A stretch of DNA of 64,000 bases, from contig JADLHJ010000024.1 in NCBI GenBank assembly GCA_020848835.1, forward strand, positions 50,251 to 114,250, written 5' to 3'. The notes under the pieces are model-generated. The model saw only the letters and a list, made by a program, of their open reading frames with translations. It was not told the origin of the DNA and searched no databases. Position numbers and translations under genes: made by a program. Positions 8,565 to 17,564 of this stretch are shown here, one piece after another. The stretch's first letter is position 1. Each line of letters starts with the position of its first letter. This DNA is from Candidatus Hydrogenedentota bacterium. GTDB lineage: Bacteria; Hydrogenedentota; Hydrogenedentia; Hydrogenedentales; SLHB01.

Positions 8565-9731
8565 TTACGGGCGTATAAAAGCGACTATCTGCTCCGCGCG
8601 CTGCAGGTGCGTATGGTCGCTCAGCACCCGTTTGCGCGCGGCGCGCCCCATCGCTTTGCGCTTGCGCGCGTTTTGCAGTAGCTTGCGGTAGGTTCGGGTT
8701 GCATCATCGGCGGATTCGACGATAACAATTTCTTTTCCATCATCGAACCATTCCTCGATGCCCTCGTGCGGGTTTGACACGATGCAGCAGCCCATTGCCG
8801 CGAGTTCGAACATCCGCAAGGTGGACGATCCGTACACGCTCGCGTGCGCCGTTCTCGAAATGTTCAGGTTGATCTTTGCGCGCGCGCAGGCTTGGCGCAG
8901 GCCATTGAACGGCACGTTGCCGACATACTGCAACGCGATCGGCGTCGGTGGAAAACCTTTTCCGCCGAGCGCAAACTTCTTGTCGCCCAATTCTCCGCAC
9001 GGCGTCACCAGCATGTCCTCAAACCACTCTTCGCGATATTCCACGCCGTAGCCGTAGAAGAAAACATCGAACTCTTCCTTCGCCATCATCGGCGAATACA
9101 GCTCCGGGTCAACGCCCCAATGCACGGTCTCCACGCACCGCGCGCCCATCGCCGTTAATTCTTCCGCGCCCGCGGTCGAGTTGCACATGAAGCCGTCATA
9201 CTCACGCAGGTCCGCGCCGTCGTAGCCGCGGAAGCCGGAGGCAAACCCGCCGAACTTCGGCAGACTCGCCGGCACATCGCCATCGAAATAGTAAAACGGC
9301 ACGCCATACTTCGCGCGCTCACGTTGTGGCAATCCCGTGAAATGATTCAGCGGCACGGAGAACACGATGACCGCATCCACGTTTCGCTCCGTCTCCAACA
9401 CCTTTGCAAGCTGCGCTTCCCAGCGCGGCCGCACCCATGACTCAATCAGCTTGCGATTGATCTTGCCGCCCGCGCCATCGCTCGTAGAAGTGCCCCCCGA
9501 TTTCGCGCTCTTGCCAAACAACTTCTTCAGCGCGCCAAACGCGGAGCCTTCCGTTTGGCAGGGATTGGCGTAGCATCGCCACCAGGGCGTGGCGAAGGCG
9601 CCCCCGGCGTACGGAATGGCCACCACGTCATGTCCCAGTTCGTGCAGTCCTTTCAAGAACTGCCACCACGCCGGCGTGCAGCCGTAATTCAACTGAATGT
9701 CCAAGGCGCTTACGACGCAAACAATCTTCAT
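8565..9731 (-). CDS. CgeB-like glycosyltransferase
   Basis: The 388-residue protein starts at the ATG giving MKIVCVVSALDIQLNYGC; the upstream codons in frame have no recognisable content. The N-terminal Rossmann half has the usual find-the-substrate loop (FLKGLHELGHDVVAIPYAGG). The C-terminal half carries the Glyco_trans_1_2/CgeB signature, with SVYGSSTLRMFELAAMGCCI and VSNPHEGIEEWFDDGKEIVI, where the Glu pair contacts the nucleotide sugar in GT-B enzymes. It most likely transfers sugars to an envelope glycan or protein, but the acceptor cannot be read from sequence. Neighbours give no pathway clue. Confidence 0.8.
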   Translation of the reverse strand: MKIVCVVSALDIQLNYGCTPAWWQFLKGLHELGHDVVAIPYAGGAFATPWWRCYANPCQTEGSAFGALKKLFGKSAKSGGTSTSDGAGGKINRKLIESWVRPRWEAQLAKVLETERNVDAVIVFSVPLNHFTGLPQRERAKYGVPFYYFDGDVPASLPKFGGFASGFRGYDGADLREYDGFMCNSTAGAEELTAMGARCVETVHWGVDPELYSPMMAKEEFDVFFYGYGVEYREEWFEDMLVTPCGELGDKKFALGGKGFPPTPIALQYVGNVPFNGLRQACARAKINLNISRTAHASVYGSSTLRMFELAAMGCCIVSNPHEGIEEWFDDGKEIVIVESADDATRTYRKLLQNARKRKAMGRAARKRVLSDHTHLQRAEQIVAFIRP

Positions 9732-9908
9732 GCGCGCGATGATAGCAGACCGAACGGGACCGGTAATCACTTCTGTTTTTGATTGTATTCAAGGTGGCGA
9801 CGATTGACGGATCGACAAGCTGCGGTTAGACTTTTTATATGGTGCGCGCTGCCCGGTTTGAAGTTCCGCTTTCAGGCGGTTTTATTGTTATCACACAAGG
9901 GCTTGCGT

Positions 9909-10814
9909 ATGAAGGTGCGCGGCTTCACATTGATCGAGTTGTTGGTGGTGATCGCGATTATTGCGATTCTCGCGGGGCTGCTGCTGCCTGCGCTATCGCG
10001 GGCGCGAGAGGCGGCGCGGCGTGCGGCGTGTCAGAACAACCTAAAGCAGCTTGGCCTTATCTTCAAGATGTACGCGAGCGAGACGCGGCAGGAGAAGTAC
10101 CCGCCTTTTCAGGTGTTCTTCCGGGGCGGATCGGAATACGACTTTGCCGCTGCACCACGCATGGCCGCGCTTTATCCCGAGTACTTGACGGACGCGCGGA
10201 TCCTCATCTGTCCGTCCGACCCGCTGGATCGCGTCGAGGGATTTTACGGTGCGGACGGCACCATCAACATACATATTCCCAAATACGAGGGCGGGCTGGC
10301 CCACCGCGCCGATGCGAGCTATGCATATTGGGGGTGGGTCTTGGACAAGCTCGGGGATGAGGACACGGCGGAGCCGCTGGGGGAATTCGGCCAGTACTTC
10401 AATCGTCCGGACGACACCCCCGCGCCATCGCAATTCATGGAAGTTGTCCGCTACCTGAACGAGAAGATCTTTGCGGTGAGTCACGAAGGCCCAGCCGACA
10501 ACGACGTGCCCGTGCGAACCCCCGGTCTGGGCAACGGAGGCGGCGGTACCGTCTTTCGCCTGCGCGAGGGGATCGAGCGCTTCATGATCACGGACATCAA
10601 CAATCCCGCAGCGGGGGCATGGTCGCAGAGCGAGATATGGATCATGCACGATGCGATCTCGCCGATACCCCAGAATTTCAATCACATCCCCGCCGGGGCG
10701 AACGTGCTCTTCATGGACGGGCACGCGCAATTCCTCAAATATCCTGCTGACGAACCGGTCAACCGCGTGTGGGCATCTGCAATTGGCGGGGTCTTCGACC
10801 CGAATAATCCTTGA
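9909..10814 (+). CDS. DUF1559 prepilin-like protein (H-X9-DG family)
   Basis: The start is the ATG giving [20 protein letters not shown]; longer in-frame readings lack sense. The 301-residue protein has a type III (prepilin) leader: a G^FTLIE cleavage and methylation site followed by a hydrophobic helix and then [20 protein letters not shown]. Near the C-terminus it has the prepilin-type processing-associated H-X9-DG region ([18 protein letters not shown]). Here ten residues, not nine, separate the His from the DG. Members are very numerous in Planctomycetota, Lentisphaerota and relatives; they are exported by type II/IV pilus-like machinery and their function is unclear. Confidence 0.85.
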   Translation: MKVRGFTLIELLVVIAIIAILAGLLLPALSRAREAARRAACQNNLKQLGLIFKMYASETRQEKYPPFQVFFRGGSEYDFAAAPRMAALYPEYLTDARILICPSDPLDRVEGFYGADGTINIHIPKYEGGLAHRADASYAYWGWVLDKLGDEDTAEPLGEFGQYFNRPDDTPAPSQFMEVVRYLNEKIFAVSHEGPADNDVPVRTPGLGNGGGGTVFRLREGIERFMITDINNPAAGAWSQSEIWIMHDAISPIPQNFNHIPAGANVLFMDGHAQFLKYPADEPVNRVWASAIGGVFDPNNP

Positions 10815-10986
10815 ATCAAATTTCCGCAAATCCTGCGCGTAAAATGCGCGGTTAACGTTGGCTTTGAACGCAGACCTTTCGCAGCTTCGCCGGTCATTTA
10901 CCAGAAGGCGGCATTCTTCAAGTAGTCGTGGTCTTAGATTCCCCTTGATTTTACTGGCGAAACTCTTATAGACTCGTGATTGTTGT

Positions 10987-11006
10987 AATCAATCGTACGA
11001 TTAATT
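10987..11006. promoter_or_regulatory. Palindromic operator candidate upstream of the TetR gene
   Basis: A perfect 12-bp palindrome, AATCGTACGATT (10991-11002), extends to 20 bp with one mismatched pair. It ends 12 bases before the TetR-family start codon. TetR-family proteins commonly bind such sites to repress their own gene; that the adjacent regulator binds here is inference. Confidence 0.5.
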
Positions 11007-11018
11007 TTGATTAAACGA

Positions 11019-11822
11019 ATGATTAATAAAAAGTCCCGGCAAGTCAAGCAGACGGCGCAACGAAAACTGTTGCGAGCGGCCGCGGATGCCTTTGCGGCGC
11101 AGGGCTACGATGCGGCGTCCACACGGGCAATCGCCGATCGCGCGGGGGTGAACATCGCCCTGATTGCGTATCACTTTGGCGGCAAAGATGGACTCTTTGA
11201 TGCGGTGATTGAGGATTGGGTGCTGCCGCTTCGGGAAGCCATTGACCGCGAGCTAGCGGGGTTGAACGGGGCGGGTAAACGGATGGACGCAGTGGTCACG
11301 GCATTTCTGCGTCACGCGCTTATCGTGGCACCAGGGGTGGCGTCGCTGATTGCACGGGAATCGATCATGGCAAGTCCCACGGCGATCACCAAGCGAACAG
11401 CCGTTGGACTCCGCCCGCTTATCGAACAATTGGACGCCGTGTTGCCGACCTGCGAGACGACTGTCGTGCAAGGGGCGGAGTTCCTCGCATTGCTGCTTCG
11501 TCTCGCGGCGCCGATGCCGTCAATCGACGGGGACGGCGCGAAGAATTATCATCGTGCGAGGCTCCGGGCCTTGGCAGTCTTGCGGCACGGCGGTGGACAT
11601 ACGCAGCACTTGCACCGGACTGAGAGAGGTGAAGACACGCCACGGAAACACGCCGCGGCGCCTGCGGAAAGCACGGCGCATGAGGTTGGCGAAGCGCTGC
11701 GGGGTCCGCGCGCGCGGCACACACAGTCCCCAGACCAAAGCCATGAAGCACCGCGAACAGCAAAAGAGACACACGGTACGCGGCATACGCCGCCCGAATC
11801 GGGCATGGATTTTGTGGATTAG
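11019..11822 (+). CDS. TetR/AcrR family transcriptional regulator
   Basis: The N-terminal 55 residues form the TetR DNA-binding domain, with the helix-turn-helix AASTRAIADRAGVNIALIAYHFGGKDGLFDAV. The middle (about residues 70-180) is the helical ligand and dimerisation domain of the CerR/C-terminal DUF1956-like type (AVVTAFLRHALIVAPGVASL, RESIMASPTAI). The last 70 residues are low-complexity and rich in His, Arg and Thr, longer than is normal for the family. The ATG at 11019 is preferred to a TTG at 11007. No target operon is adjacent on the same strand; the PhoH gene follows after 441 bases. Confidence 0.85.
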   Translation: MINKKSRQVKQTAQRKLLRAAADAFAAQGYDAASTRAIADRAGVNIALIAYHFGGKDGLFDAVIEDWVLPLREAIDRELAGLNGAGKRMDAVVTAFLRHALIVAPGVASLIARESIMASPTAITKRTAVGLRPLIEQLDAVLPTCETTVVQGAEFLALLLRLAAPMPSIDGDGAKNYHRARLRALAVLRHGGGHTQHLHRTERGEDTPRKHAAAPAESTAHEVGEALRGPRARHTQSPDQSHEAPRTAKETHGTRHTPPESGMDFVD

Positions 11823-11840
11823 CACTTTTTATGGAATTCT

Positions 11841-11858
11841 AACACAATATATTGTGTT
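11841..11858. promoter_or_regulatory. Perfect 18-bp palindrome upstream of the PIN-PhoH gene
   Basis: AACACAATATATTGTGTT is a perfect palindrome without a spacer, located 19 bases after the TetR stop codon. It abuts a plausible -35 element (TTGCCT, 11857-11862) with TATGGT 19 bases further on. It looks like a dimeric repressor operator. The rest of the 441-base gap to the PhoH start contains a Thr/Ser/His-rich in-frame extension of the PhoH frame and nothing else I recognise. Confidence 0.5.
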
Positions 11859-12263
11859 GCCTATAGACAAGCCACGCAGCTTATGGTATTGTTTGGGTGT
11901 TGGCTCGCTTGAGCCGGGCCATCCTTAAAATGACAGTCCCCTTGAAACGAGTCGAAGGATTCGCCGCATAGACCGGATGCGTCATACCGCACAGACCCCG
12001 ATACTGCATCGGCCTCTGAGCGCCACTCCGTTCACCCCCGGGACTTCGGAGGCACGCGCTTGACCGCACCCAATTCTGGTAACAGCCCCGATCAACTGAC
12101 CGATCTGTTGCATCACGAAACGACCCATCGCGCGCGTCGCCGTCCGGCGGCGCGCGTTTCGTTTGAGGAGCCCTTGCCCAAGGAGGAAGCCCGCGGCGCC
12201 AGCACAACGCACACTACGACACACGACACCACCACGAATTCCCACTCTTCCGGGAGCAGTACC

Positions 12264-13445
12264 ATGAAAAAGAGTTACATCCTCGATACGAACGCCCTGC
12301 TCGAAGACCCGAACTGCATCCGCGTGCTGCGCAATGGCAAAGAGAACGCCGTCGGCATTCCTTTTCACGTCATTCTCGAACTCGATAAATTAAAAAAAGA
12401 ACCGCGCGTCAAGCACCTGGTATCGAAAGCGATCGATTCGATCCGTGAAAATCTCGAGGTCGTCCATATCATCAAAGATGAAAACTCCGATCCGCTCATT
12501 CCCAGCATCGATCTGCAAATATTAAAAGAGATTAAGAACGCCGGCCTTGACGATCCTATCCTGGTTACCAACGATCGCATTCTCCAGCTCATGGCGGAGT
12601 TCAGCGGCGTGCAGAGCCAAGAATATAAACAAGCGAAACCATTCGAATCGGAGTCGCAACAATACACGGGGTTTGTGAGTGACGACGATGAAAAACCGCT
12701 GAACTGTTTCTCGTGGCACGAAGGCCGTCCGATGTTTCATGGGCAAGACGGTCCGCGGGTCATCGAATATGAACACGAAGTGTGGAAGGTGCGCCCGCGC
12801 AACGTGTATCAGAACCTCGCATTCGAGTTGTTACTGCACGAACACATCGACTTGGTGTCGCTGCAAAGCGATGCTGGTTACGGCAAAACATATCTGGCGT
12901 TGGCGGCGGCGCTCTACATGACGCTCGAGCAGAAGCGCTTCGACAAGATCTATGTGTTAAAACCATTGATCGAAATCGGTACGAAGATGGGATATTTACC
13001 GGGTGACGTAAATGATAAGATGGAGCCTTACATTCGATATTTGTACGGGCTGGTGACGAAGTTGCACGGGGCGCGGCCCGCGAACAAGGTATTCGTCGAT
13101 CCAAAGGACGGCACCTCAAAGTTTGACGCGAACAAATTCGAGATCCTCCCGCTGGCGTTTATTCGCGGCATGACGATCGAAGACGCGGTGGTGATTGTGG
13201 ATGAGACGCAAAACCTGTCGCGCACAGAAATTCGGGCGCTGCTCACGCGCATGGGTGAAAACGTGAAGTGCATCTGCCTTGGTGATACGCGCCAGGTGGA
13301 CAATCCCTACCTAAATGAATCGAACAATGCGCTGAACTGGATCGTGCGGATGATGCGCGGGCTGCCGAACTACGCGCATCTGGTGTTGAAGGGCACACGC
13401 TCGCGCGGGCCGATTTGCGACGCGGTGATTAAGTCCGGGTTGTAA
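12264..13445 (+). CDS. PIN-PhoH family ATPase/ribonuclease
   Basis: The 393-residue protein begins with a PIN nuclease domain (MKKSYILDTNALLEDPNCIR; conserved Asp8 and further acids around 99-106 and 109-115) and continues into a PhoH ATPase domain. Walker A is LQSDAGYGKTYLALA (about residues 198-212), with Ser in place of the first P-loop Gly. Walker B is AVVIVDETQNLS (about 307-318). This is the YlaK/PhoH2 arrangement, whose characterised members are RNA helicase-ribonucleases. The ATG at 12264 has GGGAG seven bases upstream; an in-frame TTG at 12060 would add 68 low-complexity residues and is less likely. The gene is monocistronic. Confidence 0.9.
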   Translation: MKKSYILDTNALLEDPNCIRVLRNGKENAVGIPFHVILELDKLKKEPRVKHLVSKAIDSIRENLEVVHIIKDENSDPLIPSIDLQILKEIKNAGLDDPILVTNDRILQLMAEFSGVQSQEYKQAKPFESESQQYTGFVSDDDEKPLNCFSWHEGRPMFHGQDGPRVIEYEHEVWKVRPRNVYQNLAFELLLHEHIDLVSLQSDAGYGKTYLALAAALYMTLEQKRFDKIYVLKPLIEIGTKMGYLPGDVNDKMEPYIRYLYGLVTKLHGARPANKVFVDPKDGTSKFDANKFEILPLAFIRGMTIEDAVVIVDETQNLSRTEIRALLTRMGENVKCICLGDTRQVDNPYLNESNNALNWIVRMMRGLPNYAHLVLKGTRSRGPICDAVIKSGL

Positions 13446-13464
13446 ACAACGCGTTAGTTGCCCG

Positions 13465-15192
13465 CTATTGATCGCGCATGTGGCGCGTGACGAAGAGTTG
13501 CGCGGCTGCGGCTAGGAATGCGGCTATGATTACGGCGACGACAAGGTGAGACCAGTTCCAGCCGAAGATTGAGTAGCGGTTCGTCGCGTCATCAAGAAGC
13601 AGTCCATAGGCAAAGTAGGGCGAGAACATGCCGACCCAGTTCTGCACGCGGTACATGCGCATGCCTTCACCAACAACGATCACCATGACGGCGATGCCTC
13701 CGAGCATGATGGCGCTGAGCACAAAGGAAAGCACGACTGCGGGGGCCATTTTTCGGGTGAGGATGGAACAGAAGGCAGTGACGGCCCAGGTCACCGCAAG
13801 GCATTCGGCGATCATGATAAACGCGCAGGCGATGTGTTGAAATCCCGATAGCCGCGCCCAATCCCCAAGATCGACCGGTTTTATCAATGTGACGATTAAG
13901 AATGCCGAGCCCACTGCACCGCTGGCCAGAAGCAATCCTGCAACACGCAGCGAAGCGAATAGCTTTCCGCTGAAGATTTCCCACGGTTGGAGCAGCGTCA
14001 TGCGAAGCGCGTCTATATTTTCCCGTTCGTGTTCTTTCGTGAACATGTTGGCGGTTAATGCAGCGAGCAGCAGCGGCAACAGCATCGCCTCTGCGAAGTG
14101 CCAGAAGACGAAGGCAATCATCCAGTCATCATTGCGGTTGAAGTTGATCACGAACACAAGTGCGGTAAGCCCCGTTGCGCAGAACGCCAATATGAACGGC
14201 ACACCGACCTGCAATGCGCCCATCCAGCGGCGGATGGGATATTCATACCACGCTTCGCGCAGGTAAACGGGGTTAGTTGTGCCGTCGAACAAATGGCGTG
14301 GACGCGGAATGATGCCGGGGCGATCGCGATGCACGACGGGCGCGCGGCGGCGGAAAACCGGCTTTTCTTCTTCGACGCGTTCGGACATGCCCCAGTTGCG
14401 GCGGACGAGTGCGTGCGCGATGAGTATGAGCAGAATTGTGATGGCGATGTTTACCAGGCTGCAAATTTCGACGGAGTAGGTGTTGCGCGTACTGGCGGGG
14501 CCGCCTTCCAGCGCGACGATGAACGAAATCATGGGAAGCGCATAGATGCCGAAATTATCGAGGAAATCGTCTCCGATATTGACGTTGAATAGTTCGAGCA
14601 CGCCAATTGGCACAAACCAAGGCAAACCGAGGATGAAAATCATCGCGAGGTAACTTACGCCCACCGCGGCCATGGGCTTTTTCATCTTGGCGGAACACAA
14701 CACGCCTGCCGCGGCCCATGCGAGCGTGGTTGTGGAAATGATGAGTAGCGTGCGCCAGAGGACTTGCGTGTTCACGCCGACGAGAAAGAATGCACACGCG
14801 GCGAAGGGTGCGAGCGCGGCGACGAGAAGAAGATAGTGCCCGGCAGAGTTGATCAGTTTGGCTATGAGGACGTGCCAGGGTTTGGCAGTGCTCATGGCGA
14901 GCAGTTCAAAGGTTTCCTCTTCCCGCTCGGAAACGATGCTGCTGCCGGCGAGAGCGGGAATTGAGATAGCAGCGCCGCCACCTAGCGTAAGGCCGAGTAA
15001 AATCATGATGCCCTGCGATGCGCTCTTCATTTGCCAAGGCATCGGATTATCGGGTGGCCAAAGCCCTGCGATAGAAATACCGGCAATAACCACGGCGAGC
15101 AACACGATATAAAAATATCGGCTGCCCCGCAGACTGGAGAGGAGTTCCCTGCGGATGAGGCCGGTTATGGGAAGCAACGACGTAGGCAGCAT
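13465..15192 (-). CDS. ABC-2-type permease with internally duplicated halves (second of tandem pair)
   Basis: The 575-residue polytopic membrane protein has about twelve predicted transmembrane segments in two halves. Each half carries the same cytoplasmic motif: SIVSEREEETFELLAMSTA near residue 90 and NMFTKEHERENIDALRMTL near 385. The EREE-type motif after an early helix is the coupling-helix region of ABC-2 permeases that touches the ATPase. A permease normally has six helices and dimerises, so this looks like a fused pair. The N-terminus (LPITGLIRRELLSSLRGSRY) matches that of the neighbour. Its ATG follows directly on the TAA of the preceding paralogue. No ATPase gene lies in the operon. 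Substrate unknown. Confidence 0.75.
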   Translation of the reverse strand: MLPTSLLPITGLIRRELLSSLRGSRYFYIVLLAVVIAGISIAGLWPPDNPMPWQMKSASQGIMILLGLTLGGGAAISIPALAGSSIVSEREEETFELLAMSTAKPWHVLIAKLINSAGHYLLLVAALAPFAACAFFLVGVNTQVLWRTLLIISTTTLAWAAAGVLCSAKMKKPMAAVGVSYLAMIFILGLPWFVPIGVLELFNVNIGDDFLDNFGIYALPMISFIVALEGGPASTRNTYSVEICSLVNIAITILLILIAHALVRRNWGMSERVEEEKPVFRRRAPVVHRDRPGIIPRPRHLFDGTTNPVYLREAWYEYPIRRWMGALQVGVPFILAFCATGLTALVFVINFNRNDDWMIAFVFWHFAEAMLLPLLLAALTANMFTKEHERENIDALRMTLLQPWEIFSGKLFASLRVAGLLLASGAVGSAFLIVTLIKPVDLGDWARLSGFQHIACAFIMIAECLAVTWAVTAFCSILTRKMAPAVVLSFVLSAIMLGGIAVMVIVVGEGMRMYRVQNWVGMFSPYFAYGLLLDDATNRYSIFGWNWSHLVVAVIIAAFLAAAAQLFVTRHMRDQ

Positions 15193-16863
15193 TTACGACC
15201 CAGGATTGTAGCGGAAGCGGTAGACGCGTTTGCAGAGATACCAATATGCCCAACATTCCGCAGCGGTAAAAAAGATGCAAAAGATTGTTGCGCCGGGTTG
15301 GTAAATGCGACTTTGCGGGCCCATGACGTTTAACAGAAACGAATATAACGGCGAAACGCCCATAAGCCACTCGAATCCATCCACTCGAATGGGTTCAAAT
15401 GGAATCATGATTATCGCCAAGACAAAAATGTTGCCGATCAACGCCATTGTGCTGAGTGCTATGCTGAGTGATATTGCTACGGAGGTTTTGTTCGATACGA
15501 GTGATGCAAAGCACGTTGCGAAAGCGACGAGAACAAGGCACTCGACTAACATGGCTATGGCGAGCACGCAGAATGCCGGGAAGGCGTCGTTGGCAAGTGG
15601 TGGCCCCGCAATGAGGATTGGCACCGACCCTGCGAGCGCGCTGAGAAACATTGACCGCGCGATGTAGATGAACGTGGCGAGCTTTCCTTGGACAACGTCG
15701 TAGTCCTCCACGAGCGTCATTCGGAGCATATCCATGTTACCGCGCTCGCGTTCCTTGGTGAAGAGGTTCGCGGTCAGCGCGGCGAGTAACACGGACAACA
15801 ACACCGCTTGGAGAATTGACCATCCAAGGAACGCAGCCTGCGCGGTACTCGCCGGGCCCACATAGGCCGCTATCGCAATTAACGTGCACGCCGAAAAGGA
15901 CAAAAGAAAAGGAAGCGCGATTGTGAAGCCGCGCATGGTGAGCGACCGATCATAGTCAAAATACCGGTCGCGCGCGTAGATTGGGTTCACACCGGGCGCG
16001 AAGATTTGAGGCAATGCGAGGAGCGGCAGACGCACACGAAATTTGGTAACGACGGATGCTGGTCCGGTGCGCAGCGTAGTTCCCCACGTGGCGCGAAGGC
16101 CACGGTGCGCTGCGGCAATACACAGAAGCGATGCAACGATGCAAACCAGGGCACAGGCCGTGGTCTCGGTTGGCAACGGCGTCGAGAAATTAAACATGAA
16201 CACCAATGCCGGGCAGAAATACGCGCAGAAGGACATGCTGGACTGAAGGGTAACCAGATCAAATAGTTGAAGCACGATGCAGAATAGAATGCAGGGAAGG
16301 CCGAGCATCAAGATTGCGGCGAGGATGCTGGAGCCGATTGCGGCCATAGGGCGCTGTGAGAAGGCTGAACACACTACGCCGGCTGCGGCACATAGCAATG
16401 CTGATGCGGCGATGATTGCCAGCGTTCGCCACAGGAGGTCGATGTCAAGCCCAACTAGAAAAAACGCACAGGCGGCGATGGGCATCAGTGCAAAAAGCAT
16501 GACCATAAAATGTCCGGCGGCATTGAGCAGTTTCGAAAGGAGCACGTGCCAGGGGCGGGCGGTGGTCATCGCCAGAAGCTCGTACGTTTCTTCCTCGCGC
16601 TCGGTGACGATTGAACTCCCCGCAAGGGCCGGGATTACCAGCACCACCCCCATGGCGAGTACAAAGGCCAATTCAAAAAAAATATCCTTCGAGCGCAACG
16701 CCATCTGGAATGGCAGCGCGTTTCCTTGCGGCCATTCCATCAAAACGAAGAAAATCGCAACGCCAACGCCAACAACTATCATCCAGAAATAGCGCTGCTG
16801 TCGCAGGCTAGTGAGCAGTTCGCGGCGAATGAGTGCGGTGATTGGCAGCAGGTCCGTGTACAT
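15193..16863 (-). CDS. ABC-2-type permease with internally duplicated halves (first of tandem pair)
   Basis: This is a paralogue of the next gene in the operon, 556 residues, with the same N-terminal signature (LPITALIRRELLTSLRQQRY) and two copies of the coupling motif (SIVTEREEETYELLAMTTA at about 84-102, NLFTKERERGNMDMLRMTL at about 366-385). About twelve hydrophobic segments are visible. It sits 26 bases downstream of the TPR lipoprotein gene and directly abuts its paralogue, so the two probably form a heteromeric permease. As there is no linked ATPase, either an ATPase encoded elsewhere drives it or it acts without one. The export substrate is unknown. Confidence 0.75.
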   Translation of the reverse strand: MYTDLLPITALIRRELLTSLRQQRYFWMIVVGVGVAIFFVLMEWPQGNALPFQMALRSKDIFFELAFVLAMGVVLVIPALAGSSIVTEREEETYELLAMTTARPWHVLLSKLLNAAGHFMVMLFALMPIAACAFFLVGLDIDLLWRTLAIIAASALLCAAAGVVCSAFSQRPMAAIGSSILAAILMLGLPCILFCIVLQLFDLVTLQSSMSFCAYFCPALVFMFNFSTPLPTETTACALVCIVASLLCIAAAHRGLRATWGTTLRTGPASVVTKFRVRLPLLALPQIFAPGVNPIYARDRYFDYDRSLTMRGFTIALPFLLSFSACTLIAIAAYVGPASTAQAAFLGWSILQAVLLSVLLAALTANLFTKERERGNMDMLRMTLVEDYDVVQGKLATFIYIARSMFLSALAGSVPILIAGPPLANDAFPAFCVLAIAMLVECLVLVAFATCFASLVSNKTSVAISLSIALSTMALIGNIFVLAIIMIPFEPIRVDGFEWLMGVSPLYSFLLNVMGPQSRIYQPGATIFCIFFTAAECWAYWYLCKRVYRFRYNPGS

Positions 16864-16889
16864 GCGCGTAGTGTACTACGGCGCGGGGT

Positions 16890-17564
16890 CTATACTGCGA
16901 GTGCGGGGACCTCGGGATGTCTGACTGCGGGGGGCGGTATCGGTTGCGTCGGTTGCGCAGCCGGTGGCGCCGGGCGTTGCAGGGCAGTATCCGCGATGGC
17001 GGCCTTAATCAGTTCTTTTAACTCGCGTACTTCTGCCGCGTCCGGCGAAACTTTTTCGGCCTGTTCTGCTTCCTCCGCACATTTCTTGATGATGCCGGGC
17101 ACGAGCGATCGCATATCGGGGCCGCGCGGGTTCGGCGGGGCGTCTAAAATGGATTGCAGCAGAATGAAGTGAATTTTTGCCCGGGTCACGTGACACATCA
17201 TTTCAAAATAGGTGGCGTCGAAGCGCGGAATAGGGCTTACCTTGCCTTGGCGCTTAAAAAGTTCCAGGGCCACTTCAAGTTCGCCCTGGGCGATTCCGAG
17301 CCAGCGATCCGGTGTCATGTCGCTGTTGCTAAGCGCGGTCTTATCCGGCCTGATGCAATTGCTCATGTACGTGTTGCCAAGATAGTAGTGCGCGCCTGCG
17401 TCATCGGGATTTTCGATGAGCCGCTGCTTCAAGACATCTGCGGCTTCGGAGTACTTGCCATCGAGGTAAAGCGTTTCGCCTTCCTTAAACAGATCGCGTT
17501 GCGGCGCGCGCGAACACGCACACGCCGCAACAAGAATCACGAGTATCGAGGTGCGCGCGAACAT
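16890..17564 (-). CDS. TPR-containing lipoprotein
   Basis: The 224-residue product has a lipoprotein signal peptide (TSILVILVAACACS, lipobox VAAC with the Cys at about 14). One clear tetratricopeptide unit follows (FKEGETLYLDGKYSEAADVL then PDDAGAHYYLGNTYMSNC), a second helical region, and a proline-rich tail (RPAPPAAQPTQPIPPPAV). Its ATG shares one base with the TAA of the upstream pseudo-HtrA gene (TAATG), implying coupled translation. It is probably an envelope-anchored scaffold or adaptor in the HtrA-permease operon; that role is inference. Confidence 0.75.
   Translation of the reverse strand: MFARTSILVILVAACACSRAPQRDLFKEGETLYLDGKYSEAADVLKQRLIENPDDAGAHYYLGNTYMSNCIRPDKTALSNSDMTPDRWLGIAQGELEVALELFKRQGKVSPIPRFDATYFEMMCHVTRAKIHFILLQSILDAPPNPRGPDMRSLVPGIIKKCAEEAEQAEKVSPDAAEVRELKELIKAAIADTALQRPAPPAAQPTQPIPPPAVRHPEVPALAV

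Noticed and set aside
12060..12263. N-terminal extension of the PIN-PhoH protein from a TTG
   Set aside because: The 68 extra residues are low-complexity Thr/Ser/His, and a good ribosome binding site directly precedes the ATG at 12264 where the PIN domain begins.
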